Shown: positions 49,768 through 59,841, counted from the stretch's first letter. The stretch is 64,000 nt of DNA from Microbacterium commune (GCF_014836945.1 NZ_JACSPX010000001.1:1387510-1451509); one strand, 5' to 3'. The notes: generated by a model from the letters alone, not told the origin. Numbers and translations are program-made.

Positions 49768-51237
49768 TCAGCTGACGCCCTTCATGAGCTTCCGCACCGG
49801 CTTCACCGACACGAACAGCCCCGCGCCGACCGCGATCGCGATCAGGCCGAGCACGGTGAAGTACGGTGCCTCGTTCTGCGGGTCGTAGAACTGCACGAGC
49901 CATCCCGAGATCGCCGTGCCCAGCGAGACCGAGAGGAAGAACAGCGCCACCATCTGCGTCTGGAACCGCGCCGGTGCGAGCTTGGTCGCCGCCGACAGCC
50001 CGATCGGCGAGAGCAGCAGCTCGGCGACGGTGAACATGAACAGGATGCCGACGATCGCCAGCAGCGGAGTGGAGCCCTCGCCGCCGTTCGCGAACGGCAG
50101 GAACAGCAGGAAGGCCACGCCCATCAGCGCGGTGCCCAGGGCGAACTTCACCGGGGTGGACGGCTGTCGGGTGCCGAGGCGGGTCCACAGCGCGGCGAAG
50201 AGGCCCGAGAAGATGATGATGAACACCGGGTTGATCGACTGCACCCACGACACCGGCATCTCCAGCCCGAAGATCGAGCGGTCGAGGCGCTTGTCGCTGT
50301 ACACCGTCAGCACGGTGAACTGCTGCTGGTAGAGCGACCAGAACGCGACGCTCGTGATGAACAGCGGCACGAACGCCCACACCCGCGAGCGCTCCGTCGA
50401 GTCGACGTGCCGGCTCGAGAGGATCACCGTGAAGTAGGCGATGGTCGCCCCGAGCGCGCACAGGATGACGATGCCGGCCAGGTTGTCGACGCGGATCACG
50501 CCGGTGAGCACGAGCGCGACGATCACGACGACCGCGCCGACCGCGACGCCGCCGAACAGCGGGTAGCGGCTGCGAGGCAGCGGATTCGGAACCTCGCGCG
50601 CGGCGGCCGGCAGCTCTTTGCGGCCGAAGCTGTACTGGATGAGGCCGGCCGTCATCCCGACCGCGGCGAGACCGAAGCCCCAGTGGAAGCCGACGGACTT
50701 CTGCAGCAGGCCCGTGAGCAGCGGACCGAAGAACGAGCCGAGGTTGATGCCGAGGTAGAAGAGCGAGAACCCGGCATCGCGTCGCGTGTCGTCTGCGGAG
50801 TACAGGGTGCCGACGACCGCCGTCGCGTTGGCCTTGAGGCCGCCTGAGCCGAGCGCCACGAGCACCAGCCCGACAGCCACACCGGCGACACCCGGGATCA
50901 GCGCCAGCGCGAGGTGCCCAGCGACGATGACGATCGCGCTGCCGAACAGCACACGCTCCGAGCCGAACAGACGGTCGGCGAGCCACGCGCCGAGGATGGT
51001 CGAGAGGTACACCGACCCGCCGTACGCGCCCACGATGCCGCCCGCGACCGCCTCGTCGAGTCCCAGCCCGCCCTTCGTCACGCTGAAGTACAGATAGATC
51101 AGCAGGATGCCCTGCATGCCGTAGAAGCTGAACCGCTCCCACATCTCGACGCCGAACAGGTGGGCCAGCGCGCGCGGCTGACCGAGGAACTGCTTGTGTG
51201 ACGCCGTGCTGTCGGTCGCGGATTCTGGGGAAGGCAT
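49768..51237 (-). CDS. POT/PTR2-family proton-coupled oligopeptide transporter
   Basis: A 489-residue transporter with 14 helices. EMWERFSFYGMQGILLIYL near 31 is the E-ER-YYG region of helix 1. LGAWLADRLFGS near 85 and YLGINLGSFFGPLLTGLL near 157 are PTR2 signatures. PVSWVQSINPVFIIIFS and GFSLFYLG also match DtpT-like proteins. TAATCT ends six bases before the ATG, so the message is leaderless. The expected role is di- and tripeptide uptake. Confidence 0.93.
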   Translation of the reverse strand: MPSPESATDSTASHKQFLGQPRALAHLFGVEMWERFSFYGMQGILLIYLYFSVTKGGLGLDEAVAGGIVGAYGGSVYLSTILGAWLADRLFGSERVLFGSAIVIVAGHLALALIPGVAGVAVGLVLVALGSGGLKANATAVVGTLYSADDTRRDAGFSLFYLGINLGSFFGPLLTGLLQKSVGFHWGFGLAAVGMTAGLIQYSFGRKELPAAAREVPNPLPRSRYPLFGGVAVGAVVVIVALVLTGVIRVDNLAGIVILCALGATIAYFTVILSSRHVDSTERSRVWAFVPLFITSVAFWSLYQQQFTVLTVYSDKRLDRSIFGLEMPVSWVQSINPVFIIIFSGLFAALWTRLGTRQPSTPVKFALGTALMGVAFLLFLPFANGGEGSTPLLAIVGILFMFTVAELLLSPIGLSAATKLAPARFQTQMVALFFLSVSLGTAISGWLVQFYDPQNEAPYFTVLGLIAIAVGAGLFVSVKPVRKLMKGVS

Positions 51238-51287
51238 CCGTCCAGATTACGCGCGCGCCCTCGCGGTCATCCGCCCGTGGGCGCCGG

Positions 51288-52076
51288 TCAGCGCGCTGCG
51301 CGGCGCGCTCGCAGCAGCCCGATCACCCCGGCGACGAGGATGATCGCGGCGACGATGAGAGCCGTGATGCCGATCGGCGTGCTCTCCGGTTCGCCGCTCA
51401 GCCGGCCGATGGCCGCCCAGACCAGGCCCCACGACGTCGCGAGGGCGGGAGCGAGGCGGCGGGTGACGAGTGCGCTGGCCGCGCCGATGACGGCGACGAC
51501 GACGAGCACGGCGACACCCCAGGCATCCGCCTGCTCGCCGAGGCCGGCCGGAACGGTCTGCGTCAGCCACGCGGCGGTGTTCGCGACCGTCGCGATGGTC
51601 ACCCATCCGAAGTGCAGCCCCATCACGCCGTCGAAGAGGGTGAGATCGACCAGGCCGGATGCCCGGTCGCGGCCGAGCAGGACGATGATGCGAGCGAGCA
51701 CGGCGAGCAGCGCCGCGATCACGATCACGGTTGCGACGAGGTTCAGGTAGCGGGCGGTCACCAGCCACAGCCCGTTGAGCACCATCGATCCCGCGACCCA
51801 CCAGCCGATCGCGCGCTGACGCGAGCTGTCACGCTGAGCAGGCAGCGCCTGCCAGACCGTGTACGCGGCGAGGCCGAGGTAGATGAGCGTCCAGATCCCG
51901 AACGCCGGGCCGGCCGGAGCGAGGTAAGACCCTTCGGCCGACAGGGCACCGTTCTGCAGTTCGGTGACGGATTCTCCGCCGAACGCGCCGCCGCCGACGG
52001 CGGCCCCGATGATCATGAACACCGCCGCGGCGATGATGGTCGACTGCCTCATGATGTCGCGTCCGGTGCTGTTCAT
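51288..52076 (-). CDS. TspO/MBR-related multi-pass membrane protein
   Basis: A 262-residue protein with about seven helices. APAGPAFGIWTLIYLGLAAY near 50 resembles the Pro/Trp-rich first helices of TspO relatives. WVAGSMVLNGLWLVTARY near 90 and GLHFGWVTIATVANTAAWL near 150 have the spaced Trp pattern. It is longer than canonical TspO (about 155 residues) and resembles the extended type found in actinobacteria. TATCGT ends seven bases before the ATG. Ligand and role are unknown. Confidence 0.7.
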   Translation of the reverse strand: MNSTGRDIMRQSTIIAAAVFMIIGAAVGGGAFGGESVTELQNGALSAEGSYLAPAGPAFGIWTLIYLGLAAYTVWQALPAQRDSSRQRAIGWWVAGSMVLNGLWLVTARYLNLVATVIVIAALLAVLARIIVLLGRDRASGLVDLTLFDGVMGLHFGWVTIATVANTAAWLTQTVPAGLGEQADAWGVAVLVVVAVIGAASALVTRRLAPALATSWGLVWAAIGRLSGEPESTPIGITALIVAAIILVAGVIGLLRARRAAR

Positions 52077-52182
52077 GGCCAAGACGATACTCGTCGTAGG
52101 CGAGCAGCTCGCCAGGGTTGACAAGTCCGAGGGCGGCGGCGAAGCCTTCCCGGCCTGCTGACCGCCCCGGTACGCTGGCACG

Positions 52183-52872
52183 GTGCGCACGATTCGAGAT
52201 CTCGACACCGTTGAACTGATCATCGACGCCCAGGAGCTGCTGGACTCGATCCGCGGCGAGAACCGCGTCATCGACGCCGGCACCCTGCGCGCGCTCCAGC
52301 ACTCGGGCAACTACGTCGTCGGGCTCTTCGACGACAGTGAGGGCGAGGACCGGATGGTGGGCGCCTCGATCGCGTTCTTCGGCGAGCCCGCGCGGCGCAC
52401 GATGCACTCGCACATCACGGCGCTGCTGCCCGAGTACCGCGGTCGCGGCTGGGGTCGCGAGCTCAAGGAGCATCAGCGGCAGTGGGCGTTCTCGCGTGAG
52501 GTCGGCCGCATCACCTGGACGTATGACCCGCTGGTCGCGCGCAACGCGCACTTCTTCCTCACCGTGCTCGGCGCGCGGGTGAGCGGTTACTCGGTGAACC
52601 GCTACGGCATCTTCGGCGGCGGCGACGCGGGAGACGAGAGCGATCGGCTCGACGTGGAGTGGTCGCTCGCCGACATCGCCAGGCCCCCGGCATCCGATGC
52701 GGTCGTCGCCACACTCGAGATCCCCTCCGACGTCGAGACGATGCGCGTCAGCGACCCCGCCGCCGCGCATGAGTGGCGGCTGCGCCTGCGCGGCGAGATG
52801 GAGCAGCTGCTCGGCCGCGGCCTGCGCATCGCTGGCTTCGACAACGACCGAGGCTACCTGTTCACCGAGTAG
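52183..52872 (+). CDS. GNAT-family acetyltransferase-like protein
   Basis: A 229-residue protein. The AcCoA-binding pattern is [19 protein letters not shown] near 75-93 (R/QxxGxG/A), followed by [19 protein letters not shown] typical of a group of actinobacterial GNAT proteins. The C-half is less conserved. TACGCT ends six bases before the GTG, so the message is leaderless. The substrate is unknown. Its stop overlaps the remains of a VOC gene on the other strand. Confidence 0.82.
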   Translation: MRTIRDLDTVELIIDAQELLDSIRGENRVIDAGTLRALQHSGNYVVGLFDDSEGEDRMVGASIAFFGEPARRTMHSHITALLPEYRGRGWGRELKEHQRQWAFSREVGRITWTYDPLVARNAHFFLTVLGARVSGYSVNRYGIFGGGDAGDESDRLDVEWSLADIARPPASDAVVATLEIPSDVETMRVSDPAAAHEWRLRLRGEMEQLLGRGLRIAGFDNDRGYLFTE

Positions 52873-52981
52873 GCGGCAGCACGAAGGCCCCGGTGTCGCC
52901 GGGGTTGACCGCGACCTCCCAGCGGAACCCGTCGGGGTCGGCGAAGTACCCCGAGTACCCACCCCATGCGCGCCGGTGACT
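52862..52981 (-). pseudogene. Remnant of a VOC (glyoxalase-like) family gene
   Basis: On the minus strand a frame ending at 52862 reads [20 protein letters not shown] followed by [15 protein letters not shown] and a stop. This is the typical C-terminal end of VOC/glyoxalase proteins. Upstream of 52981 the frame loses all resemblance and no start is present, so the first two-thirds of the gene are gone. The remnant now lies across the GNAT stop and in the upstream region of glyS. Confidence 0.75.
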
Positions 52982-53098
52982 GAGACGCCTCCAGCATCCA
53001 CCCGCGTCTCCTTTCGAGGCCGTAACGCGGCGCGGGTAGGATTGGGATGCCCGTGTTCACGGGCTCCTCACCCGCAGCATCCGACCATTGGAGCCACC

Positions 53099-54484
53099 GT
53101 GGCCGAACAGTCCCGTCTTGACAAGGTCATCGCCCTCGCCCGCCACCGCGGGTTCGTTTTCCAAGCGGGTGAGATCTACGGCGGCTCGCGTTCGGCATGG
53201 GATTACGGCCCCCTCGGCACCGAGCTGAAGGAGAACATCCGTCGGCAGTGGTGGCAGACCTTCGTGCGTGGGCGCGGCGACATGGTCGGCCTGGATTCGT
53301 CGATCATCCTGCCCAAGCGCGTGTGGGAGGCATCGGGTCACGTCGCGACCTTCTCCGACCCGCTCGTCGAGTGCCTGCAGTGCCACAAGCGCCACCGCGA
53401 AGACCACCTGATCGAGGCGTTCGTCGCCAAGAAGGGCCGTCAGCCCGAGAACGGCATGGCCGACATCGCCTGCCCCGACTGCGGAACCCGCGGCCGGTGG
53501 ACCGAGCCGAAGTCGTTCTCCGGTCTTGTGAAGACCTACCTGGGCGTCGTCGACGACGAGTCGGGTCTGCACTACATGCGCCCCGAGACGGCGCAGGGCA
53601 TCTTCGTGAACTTCTCGAACGTGCTCACCGCATCGCGCAAGAAGCCGCCGTTCGGCATCGGCCAGGTCGGCAAGGCGTTCCGCAACGAGATCACCCCCGG
53701 GAACTTCATCTTTCGCACCCGCGAGTTCGAGCAGATGGAGATCGAGTACTTCGTGCCTCCCGCCGAGGCGAAGGAGTGGTTCGACCACTGGGTCGAGGCG
53801 TGCTGGAACTGGTTCGTCGACCTGGGGGTGAACCCCGAGAACATGCGTCAGTTCGACGTTCCGGAGGATGAGCGCGCGCACTACTCGGCGGGCACCATCG
53901 ACTTCGAGTACCGCTTCGGGTTCCAGGGCTCGGAGTGGGGCGAGCTGATGGGCGTTGCGAACCGCACCGACTACGACCTGTCCTCGCACAGCGAGGCGTC
54001 GGGTCAGTCGCTGACGTACTTCGATCAGGCATCCGGAGAGCGCTACACGCCCTACGTGATCGAGCCGTCGTTCGGCCTCACCCGCGCCATGATGGCCTTC
54101 CTCGTCGACGCGTACGAGGAGGAGGAGGTGCCGAACGCCAAGGGCGGCACCGACACCCGCACGGTGCTCAGGCTCGACCCGCGGCTGGCTCCCGTCAAGA
54201 TGGCCGTGCTGCCCCTCTCGCGCAATGAGCGACTCTCGCCGCTCGCGCGGGAGGTGGCTGACACCCTGCGCGGCCGCTGGACCGTCGACTTCGACGATGC
54301 CGGCGCCATCGGCCGCCGCTACCGCCGTCAGGACGAGGTCGGCACCCCGTTCTGCGTCACCGTCGACTTCGACTCGCTCGACGACAACGCCGTCACGGTG
54401 CGCGACCGCGACACGATGGGCCAGGAGCGCGTGCCGCTCGAGAACCTCGAGGCGTACCTGTCCGAGCGCCTGCGCGGCGCCTGA
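53099..54484 (+). CDS. glyS: Glycyl-tRNA synthetase (alpha2 type)
   Basis: A 461-residue class II synthetase. Motif 1 region is [20 protein letters not shown] near 17. A Cys4 zinc-type insert is seen (CLQCHKR near 98, CPDCGTRG near 123). Motif 2 is [20 protein letters not shown] near 191, and motif 3 is [13 protein letters not shown] near 320. The anticodon domain ends the protein. The GTG at 53099 has TTGGAG upstream. TAGGAT near 53037 gives a roughly 50-base leader with a small CCCGTG/CACGGG hairpin. A terminator follows at 54494. Confidence 0.96.
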   Translation: MAEQSRLDKVIALARHRGFVFQAGEIYGGSRSAWDYGPLGTELKENIRRQWWQTFVRGRGDMVGLDSSIILPKRVWEASGHVATFSDPLVECLQCHKRHREDHLIEAFVAKKGRQPENGMADIACPDCGTRGRWTEPKSFSGLVKTYLGVVDDESGLHYMRPETAQGIFVNFSNVLTASRKKPPFGIGQVGKAFRNEITPGNFIFRTREFEQMEIEYFVPPAEAKEWFDHWVEACWNWFVDLGVNPENMRQFDVPEDERAHYSAGTIDFEYRFGFQGSEWGELMGVANRTDYDLSSHSEASGQSLTYFDQASGERYTPYVIEPSFGLTRAMMAFLVDAYEEEEVPNAKGGTDTRTVLRLDPRLAPVKMAVLPLSRNERLSPLAREVADTLRGRWTVDFDDAGAIGRRYRRQDEVGTPFCVTVDFDSLDDNAVTVRDRDTMGQERVPLENLEAYLSERLRGA

Positions 54485-54493
54485 TGACTTCAT

Positions 54494-54533
54494 GACGGAG
54501 CCCCGACTCACATAGGTGAATCGGGGCTCCGTC
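54494..54533 (+). terminator. Rho-independent-like terminator after glyS
   Basis: GACGGAGCCCCGA/TCGGGGCTCCGTC, a 13-bp perfect stem with a 14-base loop, starting nine bases after the stop. It is followed by CTCTC rather than a T-run and may also serve the minus-strand small gene. Confidence 0.8.
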
Positions 54534-54547
54534 CTCTCAGCGCCTGA

Positions 54548-54652
54548 TCAGAAGTCTTCGCCCTCGGCCTGCGACGGGTGACGGTCGAACCAGTAGGGGC
54601 GGCCGATGTGCAGCAGTGCGTCGGTGTCGATGAGGTCGTTCTCGCGGTCCAT
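54548..54652 (-). CDS. 34-residue acidic protein of unknown function
   Basis: The ATG at 54652 has AAGGAG eight bases upstream, and about 30 of 34 codons end in G or C. The peptide is acidic (Asp/Glu at both ends) with a central HIGRPYWFDRHPSQ. There is no signal or membrane segment. I do not recognise it. It lies downstream of the GH38 operon on the same strand, 220 bp away. A 23-bp palindrome and an AT-richer stretch (54725-54770) that may hold a promoter lie between them. Confidence 0.6.
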   Translation of the reverse strand: MDRENDLIDTDALLHIGRPYWFDRHPSQAEGEDF

Positions 54653-54797
54653 GTTCGTGGCTCCTTCGCGCGGATGTGGATGCTTGCTTCCAGCCTCGAC
54701 CAGAGAACGCCTTCTTGCGCGACCTCTCGTGCGAAAGAATTCCCGTTCCTTCCCTCTCGATAAGACCCCCCGTCCACCCCACCCCACACCCACCGCC

Positions 54798-54856
54798 CTC
54801 CGGTATGAGTTCGTGCCGCCGGGAGCGGGTCCAGGCGGCACGAACTCATACCGGAG
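54798..54856. repeat. Perfect 23-bp inverted repeat past the alpha-mannosidase gene
   Basis: Arms 54798-54820 (beginning CTCCGGTATGAGTTCGTGCC) and 54834-54856 are exact complements with a 13-base loop. It starts 16 bases after the GH38 stop on the minus strand and may act as its terminator, but it lacks a T-run. The arm sequence does not recur elsewhere in the window. Confidence 0.85.
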
Positions 54857-54871
54857 CGAGAAGCGGTTGCG

Positions 54872-57862
54872 TCAGGGGCGGGTTATGCGCAGCGTGCGGA
54901 CCTCGAAGGGCTTCAGTGCCAGGGCGGTGCCGGTGCGCGCGTTCTCGAGGTCGTCCTCGATCAACGACACCTCGCGGACGCCGGTGTGCTCGAACCCGAT
55001 CGACAGCTCGCCCTGCGTGCGGCGGCCGAGCGACTCGTAGACGCGCACGATCACGTCTCCCGAGCGGTCGTCGGCGAGCTTCACCGACGAGACGATGATG
55101 CCCGTGCCGGTCACCGAGACCAGCGGGCCGACCTCGTTCGCGCCGCGCACGAGCGTCGTCAGCGCGTTGAGCCTGATGCCCTCCGCCGTCGCGATCTCGG
55201 CATCCGCTCCGATCACCAGACCCACTTCGATCTGGTGGTGGCCGTGGTCGGTATCAGGGTCGGGGAAGCGCGGAGCGCGCAGCAGGGACAGGCGCACGGT
55301 GGTCGTCACGTCGTCGCCGTCCACGTCGCGCGAGGTGTCGTAGCCGTAGATCGAGTCGTTGATCAGGGCGGCGCCGAAGCCGTCGTCCTCCTGGGCGAGC
55401 ACGAACCGGTGCATCGAGGTCTCGAACTTCGCCGCCTCCCAGCTCGTGTTCACGTGCGTGACGCGGCGCTGGAAGCCGAACTGCGTCTCGGCCAGAGTCT
55501 CCCGCGCGAAGATGTCGAGCGGGAAGGTGAGCTTGAGCAGCTTCTCGGTCTCGTGCCAGTCGATGTCGTTGCGCAGCATGACCGTGCGCGAGTCCGCTGC
55601 GAGCACGATCGTCTGCGCGATGGTCGACTGCGAGAACTCGCGGACGACCTTCACGACGGCGGCCCCGTCGACGACGGATGCCGAGACGGATGAGGCGCCG
55701 GTGAGATCGTCGACGCGGTTCTTGTAGTAGCGATCGATGTCCCACGCATCCCACATGTTCGGGAAGTCCTGGTGCAGCTGGAACAGGTTCGCGGGCTTTC
55801 CTGCGGGGATGGTCTCGCGGCCGGTGGCCCTGTCGATCGCCGAGGTGATCAGGCCCGACGCCGAGACCGTGACCACGACGAGGTCGTTCTCGAGAACGTA
55901 GCCGTCCGCGGTCTCCGCGAGCGAGGCGGATGCCTGAGGGTGCGCGAGCTCGGCAGCGCCGAGCGCGCGACCGTCGCCCACCGAGGTCGGTGTGAACACG
56001 AGGGCGCGATCGCCGTCGCCCGCGAGAGCCTGGCGTGCCGCGGCTGACAGTTGCTCCGCATCCGCCAGCACCTGCGAGAGCACCTCGACGGCCTCACGGT
56101 GCACCCACGCGATCGACGTGCCGGGCAGGATGTCGTGGAACTCGTGCAGCAGCACGAGCTGCCACAGCCGGTCGAACTCGTCGTACCGGTACTCCGCGCC
56201 CAACTGCACGGCGGCTGTCGCCGCCCACAGCTCGGCCTCGATGAGCGCCTGCTCGGCCCAGCGGTGCAGAGCCTTGGTGGCGTGCTGGCTGGTGAGCGTG
56301 CCGCGGTGCAGCTCGAGGTACAGCTCGCCGACCCAGACGGCCGGGTCGGTCAGCTCGGCCTTGGCATCGTCGAAGAAGGCATCCGGATGCTTCCATTCGA
56401 CCTTCGCCGAACCCTCGAGGTCAGCCAGACGCAACGCCTTGCCGGTCATCTCGCGGGTCGTGCCGCCGCCGCCGTCGCCCCAGCCGACCGGGGCGATCGA
56501 CATGGTGGCGACGCGGTTCTCCTTGAACTGGCGCGAGGCCTTGGCGACCTCCATGCCGGAGAGCTGGGAATTGTAGGTGTCCATCGACGGGAAGTGCGTG
56601 AACATCCGCGACCCGTCGATGCCCTCCCACAGGAAGCTGTGGTGCGGGAACACGTTGCGCTGGTTCCACGAGATCTTCTGCGTGAAGAACCACTCGAACC
56701 CGGCCCGGCGCATCAGCTGCGGCAGGGCGGGGGAGTAGCCGAAGCTGTCGGGCAGCCAGACGCCCTTCGACCGGATGCCGAACTCGCGCTCGAAGAAGCG
56801 CTGGCCGTGCGAGAACTGGCGCACGAGTGACTCGCCGGTCGGCATCACCGTGTCGGACTCGACCCACATGCCGCCCAGCGGCAGGAAGCGGCCGTCCGCG
56901 ACGGCGGCCTTCACCCGCTCGAAGACCTCGGGACGGTGCTCCTTGATCCACGCGTACTGCTGGGCGCTGGACATGCCGTAGAGGAACTCGGACTGCTCGT
57001 CGATGAGCGCTGTCATCGACGAGGTGGTGCGGGCGACCTTGCGGATCGTCTCGCGCACCGGCCACAGCCAGGCCGAGTCGATGTGCGCGTGGCCGATCGC
57101 GGCGATGCGGTGCGCGCTGGCGTCGGCGGGAGATGCCAGCACATCGGCCAGTTGCGCGCGGGCGTCGCCGGCGGTATCGACGATGCGCTGCAGGTCGAGT
57201 ACATCCAGTGCGTTGTCGAGTGCCTGCAGGATGCGCATGCGGCGCGGGCTCGTCTCGGGCAGCTCGGCCTGCAGCTCGATCAGCACCTCGAGGTCGAGCG
57301 AGAGGTCGAACACCTCCGGCTCGAAGACCGCGAGGTCCATGTGGCGCACACGGTACAGCGGCTCGGGGGAGGAGGTGCGGATGTCGCCCTCCTGCGTGGG
57401 CAGGAAGGGGTGGTAGTCGAGCAGCACGGGGTTGGCCGCGCCTTCGAGGAAGAGCTCGACGGTGTGCCCGGCGACGGCGTCGATCGGGACCCACTGGTTG
57501 CGGGGGTTGATGCTCTTCACGGGCGTGCCGTCGGGGCGGTAGACGAGCGCCTCGCACTGGAAGCCGGGCATGTTGATGTCGAAGCCGAGGTCGATGAGCG
57601 CCTCGACCTTCTTGCCGCCCCACTCGGCGGGCACTTCGCCGCGCACGCGGAACCATGTGGTGCCCCAGGCCGGACCCCACATGCTGCCGGCGGTGAACGG
57701 CGTGAAGTCGAGGGCGAGGCCCTCGGCGGGGGCGATGGGCTCGCCGGGCAGCTGGTGCACGGCGATCTCAAGCGGCATCCGGGCCGAGTGGATGGCGGGG
57801 CGGACGCGCTCGGTGAGCACCCGGTTTACGCGTCCGACGGTGAGCGAGGTCTCTTCGTGCAT
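54872..57862 (-). CDS. Alpha-mannosidase, glycoside hydrolase family 38
   Basis: A 996-residue enzyme. The zinc motif HAHIDSAWLWPVRETIRK lies near 265 (His-x-Asp). The nucleophile region reads GGMWVESDTVMPTGESLVRQ near 355, and DSFGYSPALPQLMRRAGFE near 395 follows. The central three-helix and C-terminal beta-sandwich domains match in length. No signal peptide is present, so it is cytoplasmic, trimming imported mannosides or N-glycan fragments. AAAGGA precedes the ATG. It lies 34 bp after a GH5-like gene and is in one operon with it. Confidence 0.94.
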   Translation of the reverse strand: MHEETSLTVGRVNRVLTERVRPAIHSARMPLEIAVHQLPGEPIAPAEGLALDFTPFTAGSMWGPAWGTTWFRVRGEVPAEWGGKKVEALIDLGFDINMPGFQCEALVYRPDGTPVKSINPRNQWVPIDAVAGHTVELFLEGAANPVLLDYHPFLPTQEGDIRTSSPEPLYRVRHMDLAVFEPEVFDLSLDLEVLIELQAELPETSPRRMRILQALDNALDVLDLQRIVDTAGDARAQLADVLASPADASAHRIAAIGHAHIDSAWLWPVRETIRKVARTTSSMTALIDEQSEFLYGMSSAQQYAWIKEHRPEVFERVKAAVADGRFLPLGGMWVESDTVMPTGESLVRQFSHGQRFFEREFGIRSKGVWLPDSFGYSPALPQLMRRAGFEWFFTQKISWNQRNVFPHHSFLWEGIDGSRMFTHFPSMDTYNSQLSGMEVAKASRQFKENRVATMSIAPVGWGDGGGGTTREMTGKALRLADLEGSAKVEWKHPDAFFDDAKAELTDPAVWVGELYLELHRGTLTSQHATKALHRWAEQALIEAELWAATAAVQLGAEYRYDEFDRLWQLVLLHEFHDILPGTSIAWVHREAVEVLSQVLADAEQLSAAARQALAGDGDRALVFTPTSVGDGRALGAAELAHPQASASLAETADGYVLENDLVVVTVSASGLITSAIDRATGRETIPAGKPANLFQLHQDFPNMWDAWDIDRYYKNRVDDLTGASSVSASVVDGAAVVKVVREFSQSTIAQTIVLAADSRTVMLRNDIDWHETEKLLKLTFPLDIFARETLAETQFGFQRRVTHVNTSWEAAKFETSMHRFVLAQEDDGFGAALINDSIYGYDTSRDVDGDDVTTTVRLSLLRAPRFPDPDTDHGHHQIEVGLVIGADAEIATAEGIRLNALTTLVRGANEVGPLVSVTGTGIIVSSVKLADDRSGDVIVRVYESLGRRTQGELSIGFEHTGVREVSLIEDDLENARTGTALALKPFEVRTLRITRP

Positions 57863-57895
57863 CGGGGTCCTTTGCGGTGCGGAACGCGGCGATGG

Positions 57896-59197
57896 TCAGA
57901 CGACGGTGTTGTTCGACGAGTAGGTGGCGACCGGCTGCGAGAGATCCGGATGCACCAGCTCGGTGATCCCGCGGGATGCCAGCACGCGGGCATCCGCAGC
58001 CTGCGTCGACGTCACGAAGGCCGCATCGACGCCGCTCTCGCAGGCCTGCACCCACGCCTCGAAGATCGGCCCGCCGGGCGCGAGGGCGCCGCGGCTGACC
58101 GGGGTGTCGTCGCCATCGACCTCGATGACGATGCCCAGCTCGCGGGGCACCCGCGGACCGCGCTCGCGCAGCTCCGGGATGATCTCGGCGAAGCGCCGAC
58201 CGATCGGCTTGGCCGCACCTGACTGGTCGATCAGGCCGAGGGAGTACTCCAGCTCGGGGAAGTCCACGAGCGAGCGGCTGACGTCGTGCGAGCACCACCA
58301 TGTGACGCCCCAGAGGTCATCGGTGCGGGCGGCGTTTCGCACGGTCGCCTCGAGGAAGCCGGGCGTCTCGTCGTCGGTGAGGCAGTTCGAGGGGGCACCG
58401 ACCTCCTGCAGCCACGTGCGGCGCCGCGGGTCGGTGGCGAACGCGCGCGACACCTCGATCATGTACTCCGCGTGGCGGTCGGATGCTGCGGAGCGGCCGC
58501 CGTACCGCTGCGCGGTGCCGTTGAAGATCCAGGAGTGCACGGTGGTCATGGCGCCCAGGCGTGCCGCGAGAGCGGGGGTGAAGCCGTGCCCGTCGAGGTA
58601 CCAGGCGGCGTCGTACTCGCTGTGCACGTGCTCCTGGTCGGGAGCGCTCGACTCGGCCGCGTCGAGCAGCGTGGTGATCCAGTTCGCCGCCTCGGCGGTG
58701 GTCACCGGCCACGGAGAGGGGTGCACCGACGCGGAGAACTGATTGGTCTCGTTGCCGGTGGTGAATCCGAGGAAGTTCTTCGCATCGCCGAGCGACTCGG
58801 CAAGCCGCTCGAGGAGCGCGACCTGCCCGCTCAGTGCGTCGGGGTGCGTGAACATGTTCTTGTCGTGCCAGGTGTACAGCCACGAGGGGATGAAGTCGAA
58901 GCTCGACAGATGCCCCTGGATCACGTCGACGCTGACGTCGAGCCCGAACTCCGCGCCCGCGTCGACGACGGCGCGCACGTCGGCCACCGCCTCGGCGCGG
59001 ATCAGCGAGCGATTCGGCTGCAGCACGGTCCACAGCGGAAAGATCCGCACATGGTCGAGACCGAGATCGGCGAGGTCGGCGAAGTCCCGGCGGACGTCGT
59101 CGAGGTTCAGCGAGAGCCAGGAGTGCATCCAGTTCGTGGAGGGCGTGTAGTTCGCCCCGAAGCGGAGGGGCGCAGCGGCCGAAGCCGTGGTGGACAT
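57896..59197 (-). CDS. GH5-like (cellulase-superfamily) glycoside hydrolase
   Basis: A 433-residue TIM-barrel hydrolase. [15 protein letters not shown] opens the barrel. The acid/base region is [12 protein letters not shown] near 145 (Asn-Glu), and the nucleophile candidate is in [10 protein letters not shown] near 270. [10 protein letters not shown] lies between. GTWWCSHD-like [10 protein letters not shown] lies near 300. No signal peptide is present. AAGGA precedes the ATG at 59197. It heads an operon with the GH38 alpha-mannosidase, so a beta-mannosidase or related mannoside-cleaving role is likely but unproven. A sugar transporter is not in the window. Confidence 0.8.
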   Translation of the reverse strand: MSTTASAAAPLRFGANYTPSTNWMHSWLSLNLDDVRRDFADLADLGLDHVRIFPLWTVLQPNRSLIRAEAVADVRAVVDAGAEFGLDVSVDVIQGHLSSFDFIPSWLYTWHDKNMFTHPDALSGQVALLERLAESLGDAKNFLGFTTGNETNQFSASVHPSPWPVTTAEAANWITTLLDAAESSAPDQEHVHSEYDAAWYLDGHGFTPALAARLGAMTTVHSWIFNGTAQRYGGRSAASDRHAEYMIEVSRAFATDPRRRTWLQEVGAPSNCLTDDETPGFLEATVRNAARTDDLWGVTWWCSHDVSRSLVDFPELEYSLGLIDQSGAAKPIGRRFAEIIPELRERGPRVPRELGIVIEVDGDDTPVSRGALAPGGPIFEAWVQACESGVDAAFVTSTQAADARVLASRGITELVHPDLSQPVATYSSNNTVV

Positions 59198-59357
59198 CGC
59201 TGTCCTTCCTTCATGGCCGGTCAGAGGTCGAGCACCCTCTGACGCGTGGTCGTCACGATTCTGTCGAGCGTATCCCACCACCGTGCGCCGCTGCGGTGCG
59301 TCGGTTACCCGAGTTGCGTCCCCATAGAATCTTCTGAAGCACACTCGGAAGGACGCC

Positions 59358-59831
59358 ATGAGCGAGACCGTCAAGAAGCACCAGGACTACAACCCCGGAC
59401 CGCGGGTGGGAATCACCTTCTCCACCTTCGACCTGCTGCACGCCGGGCACATCATGATGCTCGCCGAGGCCAAGCGGCAGTGCGACTACCTGATCTGCGG
59501 TCTGCAGATGGACCCGACGCTCGACCGCCCCGAGAAGAACGCTCCGACGCAGACCGTCGTCGAGCGCTACATCCAGCTGCGCGGCTGTGAGTACGTCGAC
59601 GAGATCGTCCCTTACTCCACCGAGCAGGACCTCGAAGACATCCTGCGCTCGTTCAAGCTCGATGTGCGCATCGTCGGAGACGAGTACGAGGAGCGCGACT
59701 TCACCGGCCGCAGCTACTGCGAGGAGGCGGGCATCGAGCTGTACTTCAACAGCCGCAACCACCGCTTCTCGAGCTCGGGCCTGCGCAAGATCGTCGCCGC
59801 GAAGGAAGCCGAGCGCCTCGCCCGCGGCTGA
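59358..59831 (+). CDS. Cytidylyltransferase-family protein (TagD-like)
   Basis: A 157-residue nucleotidyltransferase. [20 protein letters not shown] near 19 carries the HxGH nucleotide-binding motif. [13 protein letters not shown] and SSSGLRK near the end replace the usual RTEGISTT loop. Relatives make CDP-glycerol or activate other phosphorylated polyols for wall polymers. The variant end loop means the substrate is uncertain. GGAAGGA precedes the ATG and TAGAAT at about 59324 is a likely -10. Confidence 0.85.
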   Translation: MSETVKKHQDYNPGPRVGITFSTFDLLHAGHIMMLAEAKRQCDYLICGLQMDPTLDRPEKNAPTQTVVERYIQLRGCEYVDEIVPYSTEQDLEDILRSFKLDVRIVGDEYEERDFTGRSYCEEAGIELYFNSRNHRFSSSGLRKIVAAKEAERLARG

Positions 59832-59841
59832 GCGGCCGGCC

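Noticed and set aside
53042..53098. T-box or other riboswitch in the glyS leader
   Set aside because: The leader is only about 50 bases with one small hairpin; too short for a T-box, and no specifier structure is visible.
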